A stretch of DNA of 62,932 nt from Pseudomonadota bacterium (GCA_018261615.1 JAGTSE010000019.1:1-62932), one strand, 5' to 3'; numbered from the stretch's first letter, positions 42,636 to 54,060 are shown. The notes: a model not told the origin generated them from the letters alone. A program made the numbers and translations.

Positions 42636-43549
42636 CGTTTAGTCCGCTCGCTGGTGCTGTCTTTGATAAGCTCAGCGATCCCGGCGATCGAGCCCATCAG
42701 GCTGCTGGCATCCAGCGGCATCATCACCACTTTGCTGTTATTCGCAGAGCCGATCTGTTGCAAAGCTTCGGTGTATTTCTGCGCCACAAAGTAATTCACC
42801 GCCTGAATATCCCCGGCGGCAATGGCTTCCGAAACCATCTGCGTTGCGCGAGCCTCTGCTTCGGCAGAACGTTCACGCGCTTCTGCTTGCAGGAATGCTG
42901 ATTGACGCTCGCCTTCTGCTTTCAAAATCTGCGACTGTTTTTCCCCTTCGGCTTTGAGAATTTCCGCCTGGCGAACCCCTTCCGCTTCAAGAATATAAGC
43001 GCGTTTGGTACGTTCGGCTTTCATCTGCGCGTTCATCGAGGCAATCAGTTCTGCCGGTGGGCGAACGTCGCGGATCTCAATACGTGTTACCTTCACCCCC
43101 CACGGATTAGTGGCCTCATCGACAATATGCAGCAGGCGTGTGTTGATGCTGTCGCGCTGCGAGAGCATCTCGTCCAGCTCCATCGAGCCGAGCACCGTAC
43201 GAATGTTGGTCATCGTCAGATTGATGATAGCCAGTTCCAGATTGCTGACTTCATAAGCGGCGCGCGGCGCATCAATAACCTGAATAAAACAGACCGCGTC
43301 GATGGTGACGTTAGCGTTATCTTTCGAGATAATTTCTTGCGAGGGGATATCGAGAACCTGCTCCATCATATTGATCTTACGACCAATACGATCCATAAAC
43401 GGCACCACCAGGCTCAGACCCGGCTGCAGAGTTCGGGTAAAGCGGCCAAAGCGTTCTACCGTCCACTGGAAACCTTGCGGTACGATTTTGACGCCGGAAA
43501 TAACCACCACCAGCGCGACAAAGATAAGAACCAGAATGACGATTGGCAT
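42632..43549 (-). CDS. qmcA: SPFH/band 7 protein QmcA (YbbK)
   Basis: A 305-residue stomatin-like protein. An N-terminal membrane anchor (residues 3-20) is followed by the SPFH domain ([19 protein letters not shown]) and a long Glu/Ala coiled coil with repeats [21 protein letters not shown] and [11 protein letters not shown]. coli QmcA is linked to FtsH/HtpX quality control. I chose the ATG at 43549; an upstream TTG adds one codon. The E. coli neighbours fetAB are absent here. Confidence 0.94.
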   Translation of the reverse strand: MPIVILVLIFVALVVVISGVKIVPQGFQWTVERFGRFTRTLQPGLSLVVPFMDRIGRKINMMEQVLDIPSQEIISKDNANVTIDAVCFIQVIDAPRAAYEVSNLELAIINLTMTNIRTVLGSMELDEMLSQRDSINTRLLHIVDEATNPWGVKVTRIEIRDVRPPAELIASMNAQMKAERTKRAYILEAEGVRQAEILKAEGEKQSQILKAEGERQSAFLQAEARERSAEAEARATQMVSEAIAAGDIQAVNYFVAQKYTEALQQIGSANNSKVVMMPLDASSLMGSIAGIAELIKDSTSERTKR

Positions 43550-43634
43550 CAAAAAAACCTCCTGTTTAATTTGATGCCATCTTAGCCCTATTTGGCGATC
43601 AAAACAGCACGATCGCCAAATTTAGCGGGGTGAA

Positions 43635-44489
43635 TTAGTAGAGCAGGGAATAAAGCTGGCGGCGGTATTTCGAGGCCAGTGCGTCGCCGGTTCCCAGCGC
43701 GGCAAGGATTTCTTGCAGCATTTTACGCGCTTCGCCGTCGGCGGCACTAAGATCTTTGCGCAGATGGCTGAACAGCAACTCCAGCGCTTCTTCGTTGCGC
43801 CCGACCTGATGCAGTTGCAGCGCGAGTTGCGTTGCCAGCAGCGCGTCCTGCGGGTTATCGGCTACCTGTTTTTGTAACTGCTGTATTTCCGGCGTATCGG
43901 CGGCTTTTTTCAGCAGTTCAATTTGCGCGACCAGGCCCTGATAGCGGGTATCCTGATCCTGTAACGGAATGGTTTTCAGCACGTTTTCGGCTTCATCCGC
44001 GTGGTTCAATACAATCAGTGTCTCCGCCAGCAGCAGGCCGATTTCACTGTTTTGTTGTGAAAGCTGCCTGGCCTCTTTCAGCAGCGGCAACGCTTCGGCG
44101 TGCTTGCCTTCCTGCATCAGTTGCATCGCCTGTTGTGCTTTCAGTTCCTCTTCACGCGGCAGGACTTTATCCAGCAATGCGCGGATGGCCTCTTCCGGCT
44201 GCGGCCCCTGGAAACCATCAACTGGCTGGCCGTTCTGGAACAGATAGACGGTAGGAATGGCGCGCAGACCAAATTGCGACGCCACTATTTGCTCGGCGTC
44301 GCAATCGACTTTCGCCAGAATAAACTGTCCATTGTATTGCGCAGTCAGGCTTTCCAGCACCGGTGTCAGTTGCTGGCAGTGCTGGCTACGATCGGACCAG
44401 AAATAGAACAGCACCGGCGTGGCCATCGACTGCTCAAGCACCTGTTGCAGATTCACTTCGGTAATATTGACAATATTCTGTACGGACAT
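43635..44489 (-). CDS. cnoX: Chaperedoxin CnoX (YbbN)
   Basis: A 284-residue protein with an N-terminal thioredoxin-like domain whose active site is SQHC (Ser35...Cys38) instead of CxxC, and a C-terminal TPR region (from about residue 115). CnoX is a hypochlorite-activated holdase that hands clients to GroEL and DnaK. The SxxC motif means it is not a disulfide reductase. ATG at 44489 gives [16 protein letters not shown]; the upstream extension to 44549 is unsupported. Confidence 0.95.
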   Translation of the reverse strand: MSVQNIVNITEVNLQQVLEQSMATPVLFYFWSDRSQHCQQLTPVLESLTAQYNGQFILAKVDCDAEQIVASQFGLRAIPTVYLFQNGQPVDGFQGPQPEEAIRALLDKVLPREEELKAQQAMQLMQEGKHAEALPLLKEARQLSQQNSEIGLLLAETLIVLNHADEAENVLKTIPLQDQDTRYQGLVAQIELLKKAADTPEIQQLQKQVADNPQDALLATQLALQLHQVGRNEEALELLFSHLRKDLSAADGEARKMLQEILAALGTGDALASKYRRQLYSLLY

Positions 44490-44550
44490 AGGAAATTCTC
44501 TGTTTTTTAACTCATTGTTCTTACATGGGGGAGGATATTGTGCCTTCAAC

Positions 44551-45321
44551 TCACCCCAGCAAAATTTTATCCATCATGCGCCCAGGCAGCAGGCGTTTCA
44601 GCAAACTCACCGCCCAGGTTACCAGCGTAACCGGATAGCGCATTTTGGGATGCGAACTCTCAAAAGCATGGCGTACTTTTGCCACTACCGCCTCTGGACC
44701 AAGGGTAAAACGTGCTGCGATGCCGGGGTTTTCCACAGGTTTGTCGCGCTGCGTCTGATTAACGTTGTCGGTAAAACGGGTACGGATAGGGCCCGGTTCA
44801 ATCAGACTGACTTTGACACCGCTGTGGCGTAGCTCCATTCGCAAAGCGTCGGACCAGGCTTCAAGCGCATACTTGCTGGCGGCATAGGCGCCGCGGCCGG
44901 GTGTAGAGATAAGCCCCATCACCGATGAGGTCATCACAATGCGGCCTTCGCCGTGCGGCGTCATGGCGGGCAGCAGACGCATCGTCAGTTGATGGGTGCC
45001 GAAAAAGTTACTGGAGAACTGCTGTTCCAACTGCTGGCGGCTGATGGTTTCCAGCGGGCCGTAAACGCCGTAACCCGCATTATTGAACAGGCCATACAGG
45101 CGGTTGTTGGTCAGATCGATCACTTCATCGGCGGCGCGCTCGACACTCGCCGGATCGTCAAGATCCAGCAAAATACCGGTAAAGCCTTCCTGGTTCATGC
45201 GGGCGACATCGTCCGCTTTGCGGCAGGCAGCCAGTACGCGGAACCCCTGGCGTTTGAGTTCGCGTGCGCTTTCCAGACCGATACCGCTGGAACATCCTGT
45301 TATTAAGACCGTTTTTTGCAT
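44551..45321 (-). CDS. ybbO: Short-chain dehydrogenase YbbO
   Basis: A 256-residue classical SDR. The NAD(P)-binding [19 protein letters not shown] is at the N-terminus, followed by [10 protein letters not shown], the catalytic Ser in MTSSVMGLI and [12 protein letters not shown] with Tyr and Lys. E. coli YbbO reduces aldehydes with NADPH. It stands between tesA and cnoX as in E. coli. Confidence 0.92.
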   Translation of the reverse strand: MQKTVLITGCSSGIGLESARELKRQGFRVLAACRKADDVARMNQEGFTGILLDLDDPASVERAADEVIDLTNNRLYGLFNNAGYGVYGPLETISRQQLEQQFSSNFFGTHQLTMRLLPAMTPHGEGRIVMTSSVMGLISTPGRGAYAASKYALEAWSDALRMELRHSGVKVSLIEPGPIRTRFTDNVNQTQRDKPVENPGIAARFTLGPEAVVAKVRHAFESSHPKMRYPVTLVTWAVSLLKRLLPGRMMDKILLG

Positions 45322-45350
45322 AACTTTACCTGCGGGGCGTGCCTGAATGC

Positions 45351-45974
45351 TCAGGAGTCGTGTTTAACTAAAGGAGCCAGCCGTGTCGCCATCCAGTCGG
45401 CAATAAACGGCTGGGCATCGCGGTTGGGATGAATACCATCATCCTGCATCCATTGTGGTTTCAGATAGACCTCTTCCATAAAAAATGGCAGCAGGGGGAC
45501 GTCCAACTCTTTGGCAAGCTTAGGATAAATGGCGCTGAACGCCTCATTATAGCGACGACCGTAGTTGGCGGGCAGCCGAATTTGCATTAACAGCGGTTTT
45601 GCATTAGTGGCTTTGATCGCCTGCAACACCTGACGCAGCGTCTGTTCTGTCTGTTGCGGCGCAAAACCGCGAAGGCCATCGTTACCGCCCAGCTCGACCA
45701 GTACCCAATGCGGCTGATGTTCTTTAAGCAGCGCGGGCAGACGCGATAGCCCTTGCTGCGAGGTATCCCCGCTGATGCTGGCGTTCACCACCGTCGGCTT
45801 CTGCTGCCATTTGTCATTGAGCAGCGCGGGCCACGCCACATTCGCCGCCATGCGATAACCGGCGCTCAGGCTGTCGCCCAGAATCAGTAACGTGTCTGCT
45901 GCCGCGGCGCGAAAGGTTAACAAAAGCAACAACAGGAAGGGCAAATGCCAGCGGAAAACATTATTGAAGTTCAT
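45351..45974 (-). CDS. tesA: Thioesterase I / protease I / lysophospholipase L1 TesA
   Basis: A 207-residue periplasmic GDSL hydrolase. The signal peptide is [19 protein letters not shown] through RAAA; the catalytic Ser is about residue 35 in ILGDSLSAGYRM, the oxyanion block is GGNDGLRG, and DGIHPN supplies Asp and His. It cleaves acyl-CoA, esters and lysophospholipids. The ATG at 45974 keeps the signal peptide first; the open frame to 46169 overlaps ybbA and is rejected. Its 5' end overlaps the divergent ybbA start by 30 bases. Confidence 0.96.
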   Translation of the reverse strand: MNFNNVFRWHLPFLLLLLLTFRAAAADTLLILGDSLSAGYRMAANVAWPALLNDKWQQKPTVVNASISGDTSQQGLSRLPALLKEHQPHWVLVELGGNDGLRGFAPQQTEQTLRQVLQAIKATNAKPLLMQIRLPANYGRRYNEAFSAIYPKLAKELDVPLLPFFMEEVYLKPQWMQDDGIHPNRDAQPFIADWMATRLAPLVKHDS

Positions 45975-46631
45975 CGTCTTAAGAAGTCCGTCGGTCAGGG
46001 GGAGCATGGGCTTTCCATCCTTACCGGAGTTGAGCTTGTTGTCAAACCAGCCGAGACCATCGCCTTGATTGGCGAATCGGGATCCGGTAAATCGACGCTG
46101 CTGGCGATCCTCGCCGGGCTGGATGATGGTAGCAGTGGGGAGGTTCATCTGCTGGGTAAGCCGCTGCATTCGATGGATGAAGAGGCGCGAGCGACTCTGC
46201 GGGCGCAGAATGTGGGTTTTGTTTTTCAGTCATTTATGTTGATCCCCACGCTTAACGCGCTGGAAAATGTGGAACTGCCTGCCTTATTGCGCGGAGAAAA
46301 CGGCGGACAAAGTCGCGGCAGCGCCAAAGCTCTGCTGGAAGATCTGGGGCTGGGTAAGCGCCTCGATCACCTGCCTGCGCAACTTTCTGGCGGCGAGCAG
46401 CAGCGAGTGGCATTGGCGCGCGCCTTTAACGGCCATCCGGCCGTGCTGTTTGCCGATGAACCCACCGGTAATCTCGATCGCCAGACCGGCGACAAAATCG
46501 CCGATCTGCTGTTTTCCATGAATCAGCAGCACGGCACAACGTTAATTTTGGTGACACACGATCCGCAGCTGGCGGCGCGCTGTGACCGGCGATTACGTCT
46601 GGTCAATGGCGAATTGCGGGAGGATGCATGA
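45945..46631 (+). CDS. ybbA: ABC transporter ATPase YbbA
   Basis: A 228-residue LolD/MacB-type ATPase. Walker A is [17 protein letters not shown], the signature [15 protein letters not shown], and Walker [13 protein letters not shown]. It works with YbbP, whose ATG overlaps its TGA by 4 bases. The YbbAP pair with TesA is thought to extract hydrophobic compounds from the inner membrane; the three genes stay together here. Confidence 0.95.
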   Translation: MPAENIIEVHRLKKSVGQGEHGLSILTGVELVVKPAETIALIGESGSGKSTLLAILAGLDDGSSGEVHLLGKPLHSMDEEARATLRAQNVGFVFQSFMLIPTLNALENVELPALLRGENGGQSRGSAKALLEDLGLGKRLDHLPAQLSGGEQQRVALARAFNGHPAVLFADEPTGNLDRQTGDKIADLLFSMNQQHGTTLILVTHDPQLAARCDRRLRLVNGELREDA

Positions 46632-49042
46632 TCGCCCGCTGGTTCTGGCGTGAATGGCGTTCGCCCTCGCTGCTGATTGTCTGGATGGCGCTTAGCCTCG
46701 CTGTCGCTTGTGTGCTGGCGCTTGGCAATATCAGCGATCGGATGGAAAAAGGGCTAAGCCAGCAGAGCCGCGACTTTATGGCCGGTGATAGGGCGCTGCG
46801 CAGTTCCCGCGAAATCCCGTCGGCATGGCTGGATGAAGCGCGTAAACTCGGTCTGAAGGTGAGCGAGCAAATCAGCTTTAATACCATGACCTTCGCCGGA
46901 GATACGCCGCAACTGGCGGATGTGAAAGCGGTCGACGATCTTTACCCTCTTTATGGCGAGCTACAAACACGTCCGGCCGGGCTGAAGCCTCAGGAAGGCA
47001 GCGTATTGCTGGCGCCACGGCTGATGGCGCTACTCAATTTGAAGATCGGCGATACGATCGATGTTGGCGATGCGACGTTACATATCGCTGGTGAAGTGGT
47101 TCAGGAACCGGATTCCGGTTTCAATCCTTTCCAGATGGCACCGCGTCTGCTGATGAATACGGCGGATGTGGCGAAGACTGGCGCCGTACAGCCGGGCAGC
47201 CGGGTAAGCTGGCGCGCGAAATTTGCCGGTACGCCCGCGCAGCTCGATGCCTACGAAAAGTGGTTGCTGCCGCAGCTAAAACCGGAGCATCGCTGGTACG
47301 GGATGGAGCAGGATGAAGGGGCGCTCGGTAAATCGCTCCAGCGTTCGCAGCAGTTCCTGCTACTTTCGGCTCTATTAACCCTGCTGCTGGCGATTGCTGC
47401 GGTGGCTGTAGCGATGGGGCACTACTGTCGCAGCCGTTACGATCTGGTGGCGGTGCTGAAAACGCTTGGCGCCGGGCGCGCGCAACTGCGCAAGCTGATT
47501 GTTGGCCAGTGGCTGTTGGTGCTGGCGCTGGCTGTGGTGACGGGCGGCGTGCTGGGGCTGGCCTTTGAAAACCTGTTGATGGTGTTGCTCAAACCGGTGC
47601 TTCCCGCTGCGCTGCCGCCTGCCAGCCTGTGGCCATGGCTGTGGGCAGTTGGCGCGGTGATAGTGATTTCGCTGCTGGTGGGATTGCGTCCTTATCGCTT
47701 GCTGTTAGCCACGCAGCCGTTGCGCGTATTGCGTCGTGATGCGGTAGCGAACGTCTGGCCGCTGAAGTTCTATATTCCTGTCATCTGCGCCGTAGCAATT
47801 TTGCTGCTGGCCTGGCTGATGGGCGGCAGTATGCTGCTGTGGTCGGTGCTGGCGGGGGCGGTGGTGCTGGCATTGTTGTGCGGCGTGGTCGGCTGGCTGC
47901 TGCTCAATATTTTAAAACGGCTAACCCTGAAAGCGTTGCCACTGCGCCTGGCGGTGAACCGCCTGCTGCGCCAACCGTGGTCAACCCTGAGCCAACTGTC
48001 GGCATTTTCCCTCTCTTTTATGTTACTGGCGATGTTGCTGGTACTGCGCGGCGATCTGCTGGATCGCTGGCAGCAGCAGTTGCCGCCGGAAAGCCCAAAC
48101 TATTTCCTGATCAATATTGCGCCGGAACAGGTGGCACCGATGAAAGCCTTCCTGGCTGAACATCATGTGCGCCCGGAATCGTTCTATCCGATTGTGCGGG
48201 CCAGGATGACGCAGATTAACGGTCAATCCACCGAGGGAAATCAGGATGAAGCGCTAAACCGTGAACTGAATCTTACCTGGCAGCAGCAGCGACCGGAGCA
48301 TAATCCGATCACCGCAGGAAGCTGGCCGCCAAAATCGGGTGAAGTTTCTGTCGAAGAGGGGCTGGCAGAACGGCTTGGCCTGAAGCCGGGCGACAGCGTA
48401 ACCTTTATGGGAGATACGCAGGAGTTTAGCGCCAGAATTACCAGTTTGCGTAAAGTTGACTGGGAAAGCATGCGACCTAATTTCTTCTTTATATTCCCGC
48501 AAGGGGCGCTGGATGGTCAGCCACAAAGCTGGCTGACCAGCTTCCGCTGGGAAAATGGCAACGGCATGTTGACCCAGCTTAACCGGGAATTCCCCACCGT
48601 TAGCCTGCTGGATATTGGCGCAATTTTAAAACAGGTCGGCCAGGTGCTGGCGCAGGTAAGCCGGGCGCTGGAAGTGATGGTGGTGCTGGTTACTGCCTGC
48701 GGTCTGTTGCTGCTGCTGGCGCAGGTTCAGGTAGGAATGCGTCAGCGTCACCAGGAACTGGTGGTTTATCGCACATTGGGCGCGGGAAAACGGTTGTTGC
48801 GCGCCACGTTATGGTGCGAATTTGCCTTACTGGGCGCCGTCTCCGGGCTGGTGGCGGCCATTGGCGCAGAAACGGCGCTGGCGGTACTGCAAACCCGGGT
48901 CTTTGATTTCCCCTGGCAGCCAGACTGGCGGCTGTGGATCACCCTGCCACTATGCGGCGCGCTGTTGCTCTCCGTCTGTGGCGGCTGGCTAGGTGTGCGT
49001 CTGCTAAAGGGCAAAGCCCTATTTCGTCAGTTCAGCAGTTAA
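46628..49042 (+). CDS. ybbP: ABC transporter permease YbbP
   Basis: An 804-residue FtsX-like permease with about ten membrane segments, in two groups of FtsX-type helices, and periplasmic domains between them. The FtsX signature appears in YDLVAVLKTLGAGRAQLRK and again in HQELVVYRTLGAGKRLLRA. Type VII mechanotransmission-like ABC systems of this kind move substrates within the periplasm instead of across the membrane. Partner of YbbA. Confidence 0.94.
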   Translation: MIARWFWREWRSPSLLIVWMALSLAVACVLALGNISDRMEKGLSQQSRDFMAGDRALRSSREIPSAWLDEARKLGLKVSEQISFNTMTFAGDTPQLADVKAVDDLYPLYGELQTRPAGLKPQEGSVLLAPRLMALLNLKIGDTIDVGDATLHIAGEVVQEPDSGFNPFQMAPRLLMNTADVAKTGAVQPGSRVSWRAKFAGTPAQLDAYEKWLLPQLKPEHRWYGMEQDEGALGKSLQRSQQFLLLSALLTLLLAIAAVAVAMGHYCRSRYDLVAVLKTLGAGRAQLRKLIVGQWLLVLALAVVTGGVLGLAFENLLMVLLKPVLPAALPPASLWPWLWAVGAVIVISLLVGLRPYRLLLATQPLRVLRRDAVANVWPLKFYIPVICAVAILLLAWLMGGSMLLWSVLAGAVVLALLCGVVGWLLLNILKRLTLKALPLRLAVNRLLRQPWSTLSQLSAFSLSFMLLAMLLVLRGDLLDRWQQQLPPESPNYFLINIAPEQVAPMKAFLAEHHVRPESFYPIVRARMTQINGQSTEGNQDEALNRELNLTWQQQRPEHNPITAGSWPPKSGEVSVEEGLAERLGLKPGDSVTFMGDTQEFSARITSLRKVDWESMRPNFFFIFPQGALDGQPQSWLTSFRWENGNGMLTQLNREFPTVSLLDIGAILKQVGQVLAQVSRALEVMVVLVTACGLLLLLAQVQVGMRQRHQELVVYRTLGAGKRLLRATLWCEFALLGAVSGLVAAIGAETALAVLQTRVFDFPWQPDWRLWITLPLCGALLLSVCGGWLGVRLLKGKALFRQFSS

Positions 49043-49097
49043 TCATTTCTCAATAACTTCTTAACGAAAAACACACCATTAATTCTAGTTCGATAAC

Positions 49098-49468
49098 GTG
49101 ATGGGAAGCGTTGATAAAACGTCTTACAAACGTAACGGTTATGATGGCGGCACCCGCTTCCGTTTCGCGTCGGACTACTACCTGTTTGATGATATTAGCT
49201 GGGTAAGCTACTACGAACTGGGTGTGAATATTATGCCTGTTACAAAATCCCGGTTGGTCAGTACGCGCTTAAATATGTACAGCCGTACGTGATAGGCGAC
49301 CGTCTGAAATACACGACTGGCCGTTACTATCAGCGTATCAACAACGGCGTCGGTATAACCTTCCAACTGGACTACGGTTTCCGCGTCGATTACGAACACG
49401 TATTCACCAGCAGCACCGACAAGTCTCTGGCCGACATGAACATCGTTCGTCTGCGTTACGACTTCTGA
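49098..49468 (+). pseudogene. Porin gene remnant with large internal deletion
   Basis: The first part reads SYKRNGYDGGTRFRFASDYY and WVSYYELGVNI, typical of the N-terminal strands of a general porin. At about 49,233 the frame shifts. The second part, YKIPVGQYALKYVQPYVIGD through FQLDYGFRVDYEHVFTSSTD, ends MNIVRLRYDF and a stop at 49,466-49,468, the classical C-terminal Phe of outer-membrane barrels. The signal peptide and most of the barrel are missing. The origin is a small or atypical porin; I cannot name it. Confidence 0.75.
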
Positions 49469-49687
49469 TAAGTCAGGCGCTGCCGGGTTTAGCGTTTAGT
49501 TTAAATTCGGCAATGTTTATGAATAAAAGGCATAACGGAATGGCGTATTACCCACGAAATTGGGGCTTTTCGTTATGCTTCATCACCTTATCCTGAAAAT
49601 ATCTCCCCACCATTTGCTATCAGTGCCGGGTTGGATCTGGATGGATATCCCAAGAGCGGGTTCATGTAGACGGCTTGCTCACCGGCA

Positions 49688-50773
49688 TTACTGCTGGTTA
49701 TTTTGTGCCGCCAGCCAGGCGGCCGTTTCGTTGAAATTGCCGCGGAAGATAATATCTTTCGCGCGCTTTTCTAACTGATAGCGATACATCGGGTCGTAAT
49801 ACTCTTCAAGCAGCGGCGCGAGCCAGGCAAAGTGCGCGCTTGTGTTACCGGTGCGCTGTTGTTGAATCAGCGCTTCCTCCTGGCGGGCGCTAAGCTGCGC
49901 GAAGCGCTGTAACCCAAGACGGCGACGAATCGCAAACAGACCGTGGCGCAGGTACTCTGCGTAAGCCAACCAGCCTGCTTCTTCACCATCGCGCTGGATA
50001 AAGGCTTGTGACATCTGCAAAAAATAGTCGTTACGCAGGCGCTCAAGCCGTTGCTCAAACAGCTCTTCCACCACCGCCAGCGGTGATTGCGCCATTCGTT
50101 CCCGCAGTATCGATGGCAGATGGTTCGCGCCAATCGCATGCCCTTCATCCTCCAGCAGCCAGAAGGTGGGGGACGTTTTCAGCAGTGCCGCAGCCAGTTG
50201 ATTTTCAAAACTGGCCTGCGAATGTTGCGCTTGCAGCGTGCGGCCAAACGATGAGCCGCGATGGCGGGCAAGCCCCTCAAGATCGATCCCGTTTCGCCGG
50301 GATGCCACCAGTAACGTTTTGCCGCTGCCAGTACAGCCGCCAATCAGCAACAGCGGGCGCTGCAAACGCTGTTGTGTCGCTTCTATCGCTGCCTGGCGTA
50401 GTGCTTTGTAGCCGCCGGCGACCAGCGGATAGTCAACCCCTCGCTCGCGTAACCACTGCTGTACGATGTGCGAACGCTGGCCGCCGCGCGCGCAACAGAG
50501 ATAACCGCGTGGATTTTCCGCGCAGGCCTGTAACCATGCCTGTATGCGTAGTTCTCGTAATTCGCCCTGAACCAACTGATGGCCCAGACGCAACGCTGCC
50601 TCCGGCCCCGCTTTTTTGTAGCAGGTGCCGACGGCGGCGCGCTCGCTGTCATTCATCAGCGGCAGATTAATGGCGCCAGGCATGGCACCTTGTTGAAACT
50701 CAACCGGTGCGCGGACATCAATAAGGGGAGTGGTATCACGCAGGATAGCCAGGTAATCCGTGGTGTCGTTCAT
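49688..50773 (-). CDS. selU: tRNA 2-selenouridine/geranyl-2-thiouridine synthase SelU (YbbB)
   Basis: A 361-residue enzyme that replaces sulfur by selenium at the wobble 2-thiouridine of tRNAs via a geranylated intermediate. The N-terminal rhodanese domain has its Cys in CCARGGQRS (about residue 94); a P-loop GGCTGSGKT lies near residue 146. ATG at 50773 gives [20 protein letters not shown]; the open frame upstream to 50845 is unsupported. It directly follows the porin remnant convergently. Confidence 0.95.
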   Translation of the reverse strand: MNDTTDYLAILRDTTPLIDVRAPVEFQQGAMPGAINLPLMNDSERAAVGTCYKKAGPEAALRLGHQLVQGELRELRIQAWLQACAENPRGYLCCARGGQRSHIVQQWLRERGVDYPLVAGGYKALRQAAIEATQQRLQRPLLLIGGCTGSGKTLLVASRRNGIDLEGLARHRGSSFGRTLQAQHSQASFENQLAAALLKTSPTFWLLEDEGHAIGANHLPSILRERMAQSPLAVVEELFEQRLERLRNDYFLQMSQAFIQRDGEEAGWLAYAEYLRHGLFAIRRRLGLQRFAQLSARQEEALIQQQRTGNTSAHFAWLAPLLEEYYDPMYRYQLEKRAKDIIFRGNFNETAAWLAAQNNQQ

Positions 50774-50964
50774 GGGGCTTCCTTCTGCAAAATGCGGGCG
50801 GTAACCGCCGCGTGCAGATTTTACGCCCGAAGCCACGGAGATCAAGGCGGGAGCTAATCGCTTTTTGAATATGTATCAGGATGCCGGCACTATTATTCCA
50901 GCACAGTGCTCATATTTATCTTTTTTAAAACGCTGGCGATGGCCGCCAGCGTACGGAACCAGGA

Positions 50965-52032
50965 TCATTGCAGTTTTGACTGCGCCCAGGCGATGCCGCT
51001 GGCATATTCCGGCGGCAACAGCGGAACCAGTGCTTCCAGCGTGGCGCTCAGACGAGCGGTATCGCTGTCGTTGAGGTTCAGGTGACCCACTTTACGCCCC
51101 GGACGCACCTCTTTGTCGTACCAGTGCAGATGAACCAGCGGCAGCTTCAGCCAGTCGTAATTGAGATCGCTGCCAATCAGGTTGATCATCACCGATGGGC
51201 TGTTGACCACCGGCGGCGGCAACGGTAAATCCACTACCGCGCGCAGATGCAGTTCAAACTGGCTGATTGAGGCGCCGTTTTGCGTCCAGTGGCCGCTGTT
51301 ATGAACTCGCGGTGCCAGCTCGTTAATCAGCAGCCCGGATGGGGTGACAAAGCACTCCATCGCCATCACGCCGACGTAGTTCAGTTCGTGCATGACCGCC
51401 GAAAGCATCTCTTCGGCTTGCTGCTGCTGTTCGGCATTGGCCTGCGGGAAAACCACGCTGGTACGCAAAATGCCATCCTGATGCAGGTTGTGCGTCAGCG
51501 GATAAAACACGGTGCTGCCATCATGGCCGCGCGCGCCAACCAGTGACACTTCTCCTGAAAAGTTAATGCCCTGCTCGACGATGCACTCGCCGTAGCACTC
51601 TTCCGGCAGTTGATCGGTATCGGCAGCCCGCAGACGCCATTGGCCGCGACCGTCATAACCGCCGATGCGGCGTTTGACGATAGCCAGCTCGCCCAGACGC
51701 GAAAACACGCCCGGCCATTCGCTTTTCTCCGCCAGCAGTTGCCATGGCGCGGTGGCGAGTTGCAGCTTGTCAAAGAGTTGTTTCTGCGTCAGACGATCCG
51801 CAATCACCGGGAATACGTCGCGGTTTACAAACGCCGGGTGACGCGCCAGCTCGCGGGTCAGCGCCGTTTCCGGCCAGCGTTCAATTTCCGCAGTGATCAC
51901 GCTCTGCTGAAACGGTACCGCTTCCGGCGATGCGTCCAGCCCGACCGGCCACACTGAAATGCTCAGCGGCTCACCGGCCTGGCGCAGCATTCGGCCAAGC
52001 TGACCGTTACCTAATACGCAAACCTGTTTCAT
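50965..52032 (-). CDS. purK: N5-carboxyaminoimidazole ribonucleotide synthase PurK
   Basis: A 355-residue ATP-grasp enzyme that carboxylates AIR with bicarbonate and ATP in purine synthesis ([20 protein letters not shown] at the N-terminus, [19 protein letters not shown] in the grasp region). Its ATG overlaps the purE TGA by 4 bases, so the two are translationally coupled. Confidence 0.97.
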   Translation of the reverse strand: MKQVCVLGNGQLGRMLRQAGEPLSISVWPVGLDASPEAVPFQQSVITAEIERWPETALTRELARHPAFVNRDVFPVIADRLTQKQLFDKLQLATAPWQLLAEKSEWPGVFSRLGELAIVKRRIGGYDGRGQWRLRAADTDQLPEECYGECIVEQGINFSGEVSLVGARGHDGSTVFYPLTHNLHQDGILRTSVVFPQANAEQQQQAEEMLSAVMHELNYVGVMAMECFVTPSGLLINELAPRVHNSGHWTQNGASISQFELHLRAVVDLPLPPPVVNSPSVMINLIGSDLNYDWLKLPLVHLHWYDKEVRPGRKVGHLNLNDSDTARLSATLEALVPLLPPEYASGIAWAQSKLQ

Positions 52033-52538
52033 GCCGCACCCCGGGGATCCGGATTATCCAGCACTTCGTCGGTCTGGGTTTTGCGCCACTGAGCCAGACG
52101 CTGATGCAGTGCAGCATCATGCTGGGCGAGAATTTGCGCGGCCAGCAGCGCTGCGTTTGCTGCACCAGCTTTGCCGATCGCCAGCGTCCCAACAGGAATA
52201 CCGCGCGGCATCTGGACGATAGAGTAGAGGCTATCGACGCCGCTCAGTGCGGCGCTTTGTACGGGTACACCCAGCACCGGCACCAGCGTTTTGGCCGCAA
52301 TCATCCCAGGCAAATGCGCTGCGCCGCCAGCACCGGCGATAATCACCTGAAAACCGTTCTGCTCTGCGCTTTCGGCGAAGCTAAACAGTTTATCCGGGGT
52401 GCGGTGTGCGGAGACGATTTCAACATGGTGCGGGACGTTCAGGGTATCAAGGATTTCTGCGGCGAACTGCATGGTTGCCCAGTCGCTTTTCGATCCCATA
52501 ACAATGGCGATGCGCGCCGGTTGGTTGCTTGAAGACAT
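52029..52538 (-). CDS. purE: N5-CAIR mutase PurE
   Basis: A 169-residue class I PurE, which rearranges N5-CAIR to CAIR. Signature motifs are [12 protein letters not shown] and [13 protein letters not shown], with [18 protein letters not shown] at 52538 gives [11 protein letters not shown]; three extra codons upstream are unlikely. First gene of purEK, with a PUR box about 70 bases upstream. Confidence 0.97.
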   Translation of the reverse strand: MSSSNQPARIAIVMGSKSDWATMQFAAEILDTLNVPHHVEIVSAHRTPDKLFSFAESAEQNGFQVIIAGAGGAAHLPGMIAAKTLVPVLGVPVQSAALSGVDSLYSIVQMPRGIPVGTLAIGKAGAANAALLAAQILAQHDAALHQRLAQWRKTQTDEVLDNPDPRGAA

Positions 52539-52610
52539 GCGTCTCAAAACTCCTGTGGGTGTACTTCAGACGACAAAAGAGGGCACAGAGAATAGCACGT
52601 AAAATAGCGA

Positions 52611-52626
52611 AGGAAAACGGTTGCGT
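52611..52626 (-). promoter_or_regulatory. PurR operator of purEK
   Basis: On the minus strand this reads ACGCAACCGTTTTCCT, one mismatch from the PUR box ACGCAAACGTTTNCNT. It is about 75 bases upstream of purE. PurR with hypoxanthine or guanine should repress the operon. Confidence 0.85.
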
Positions 52627-52667
52627 GGCGATGTTTTGCGCGTTTGGCGCAGTGCTGGTGTTACTAA

Positions 52668-53390
52668 TCAGAAGGGGAAAAAGAGCAGTTCGACACCGGT
52701 TTCGCTGATGCGCACCATTGAACCTTCACTGTGCCAGGCACCGAGAACGGCGCGGTAAGCCGGAGCGTTATTGGCCGTCAATTCATGTATTGCCGGACGA
52801 TGTGTATGGCCGTGGATCAGCCACTGAACGCGGTGTTTTTCCATCACGTCGATGACGGCTTGCGGGTTCACGTCCATGATCTCAAGCGATTTACTGCTGT
52901 TAGCGGCTTTACTTTCGGCGCGCATTCTTGCGGCGACACGACGGCGGATAAACAGCGGCAGGGCAAGAAATAGGGTTTGTATCCACGGCGTGTGAACTTT
53001 TTTGCGAAACGCCTGGTAACCGGCATCGTCGGTACACAGTGTATCGCCGTGCATAATCAGTACGTTGCGGCCATACAGGTCGAGTACTTTCGCTTCCGTC
53101 AGCAATTGCATGCCGCTTTGGCGGGCAAAGCGTTTGCCGAGCAGAAAATCACGGTTGCCGTGAATGAAGTAGCACGGTACGCCGCTTTCAATCAGCGATT
53201 TGATGGCGCTGGCGATTTGCTGGTGCAGCGGGTTGGGATCGTCATCGCCGATCCAGGCTTCAAACAGATCGCCCAGAATATAGAGCGCGTCCGCCTGGCG
53301 AGCCTCACCAGCTAAAAAACGCAGAAAACCGGCGGTGATCGCCGGTTCTTCTGTTTGCAGGTGCAAATCTGCAATAAAGAGTGTCGCCAC
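52668..53390 (-). CDS. lpxH: UDP-2,3-diacylglucosamine diphosphatase LpxH
   Basis: A 240-residue membrane-associated metallophosphoesterase of lipid A synthesis, which makes lipid X. Metal motifs are FIADLHLQ (Asp8, His10), [23 protein letters not shown] and HGHTHRP. It starts with GTG at 53390, as in E. coli, only 2 bases after the ppiB stop; the two form one transcription unit. Confidence 0.95.
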   Translation of the reverse strand: MATLFIADLHLQTEEPAITAGFLRFLAGEARQADALYILGDLFEAWIGDDDPNPLHQQIASAIKSLIESGVPCYFIHGNRDFLLGKRFARQSGMQLLTEAKVLDLYGRNVLIMHGDTLCTDDAGYQAFRKKVHTPWIQTLFLALPLFIRRRVAARMRAESKAANSSKSLEIMDVNPQAVIDVMEKHRVQWLIHGHTHRPAIHELTANNAPAYRAVLGAWHSEGSMVRISETGVELLFFPF

Positions 53391-53392
53391 GC

Positions 53393-53887
53393 TTACTCGC
53401 TGACGGTCACGTTTTCAATCACAACGTCTTCTTTCGGAACGTCCTGATGCATACCGCTACGACCGGTGGAAACGCTTTTGATTTTATCAACCACGTCCAT
53501 ACCTTCAACCACTTCGGCGAAGACACAGTAGCCCCAGCCTTGCAGGTTTTCGCCGCTGAAGTTCAGGAAGTCGTTGTCTGCGACGTTAATGAAGAACTGC
53601 GCAGTTGCGGAGTGCGGCGCCTGAGTACGCGCCATTGCCAGCGTACCACGGCTGTTTTTCAGACCGTTGTTGGCTTCGTTTTTGATCGCATCTTTAGTGA
53701 CTTTCTGATTCATGCCCGGTTCGAAGCCGCCGCCCTGAATCATGAACCCGTTGATAACACGGTGGAAAATCGTGTTGTTATAGAAACCTTCACGGCAGTA
53801 GTCCAGGAAGTTTTTAACTGTTTCAGGCGCTTTATCGTCAAACGTTTTGATTACGATGTCGCCGTGATTAGTGTGGAAAGTAACCAT
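53393..53887 (-). CDS. ppiB: Peptidyl-prolyl cis-trans isomerase B (cytoplasmic cyclophilin)
   Basis: A 164-residue cyclophilin with no signal peptide, starting [20 protein letters not shown]. The active-site blocks are [15 protein letters not shown] and [17 protein letters not shown]. It catalyses proline isomerisation during cytoplasmic folding. Divergent from cysS. Confidence 0.96.
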   Translation of the reverse strand: MVTFHTNHGDIVIKTFDDKAPETVKNFLDYCREGFYNNTIFHRVINGFMIQGGGFEPGMNQKVTKDAIKNEANNGLKNSRGTLAMARTQAPHSATAQFFINVADNDFLNFSGENLQGWGYCVFAEVVEGMDVVDKIKSVSTGRSGMHQDVPKEDVVIENVTVSE

Positions 53888-54060
53888 TATTGCATCCTGT
53901 TCTGATAGTGTAGTGCGCAGACCCGCCAGTGGGTCAGAGATAGTCGCCTGTTATAGCATAAGCGCGAGGCGGGATCACCTTGCAAAGTGTGCTGCTTCGG
54001 GGTTGAATTACAGGTAATATATGCGGTTTTCGTTCCACACACGTCCAAATGGAATCTTCG

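Noticed and set aside
45975..46169. Longer TesA start upstream of 45,974
   Set aside because: The extension would bury the signal peptide and overlap 225 bases of ybbA on the other strand.
49530..49578. GCATAACG...CGTTATGC inverted repeat as a terminator
   Set aside because: The stem is only eight pairs with a loop over 30 bases, so a terminator is unlikely.
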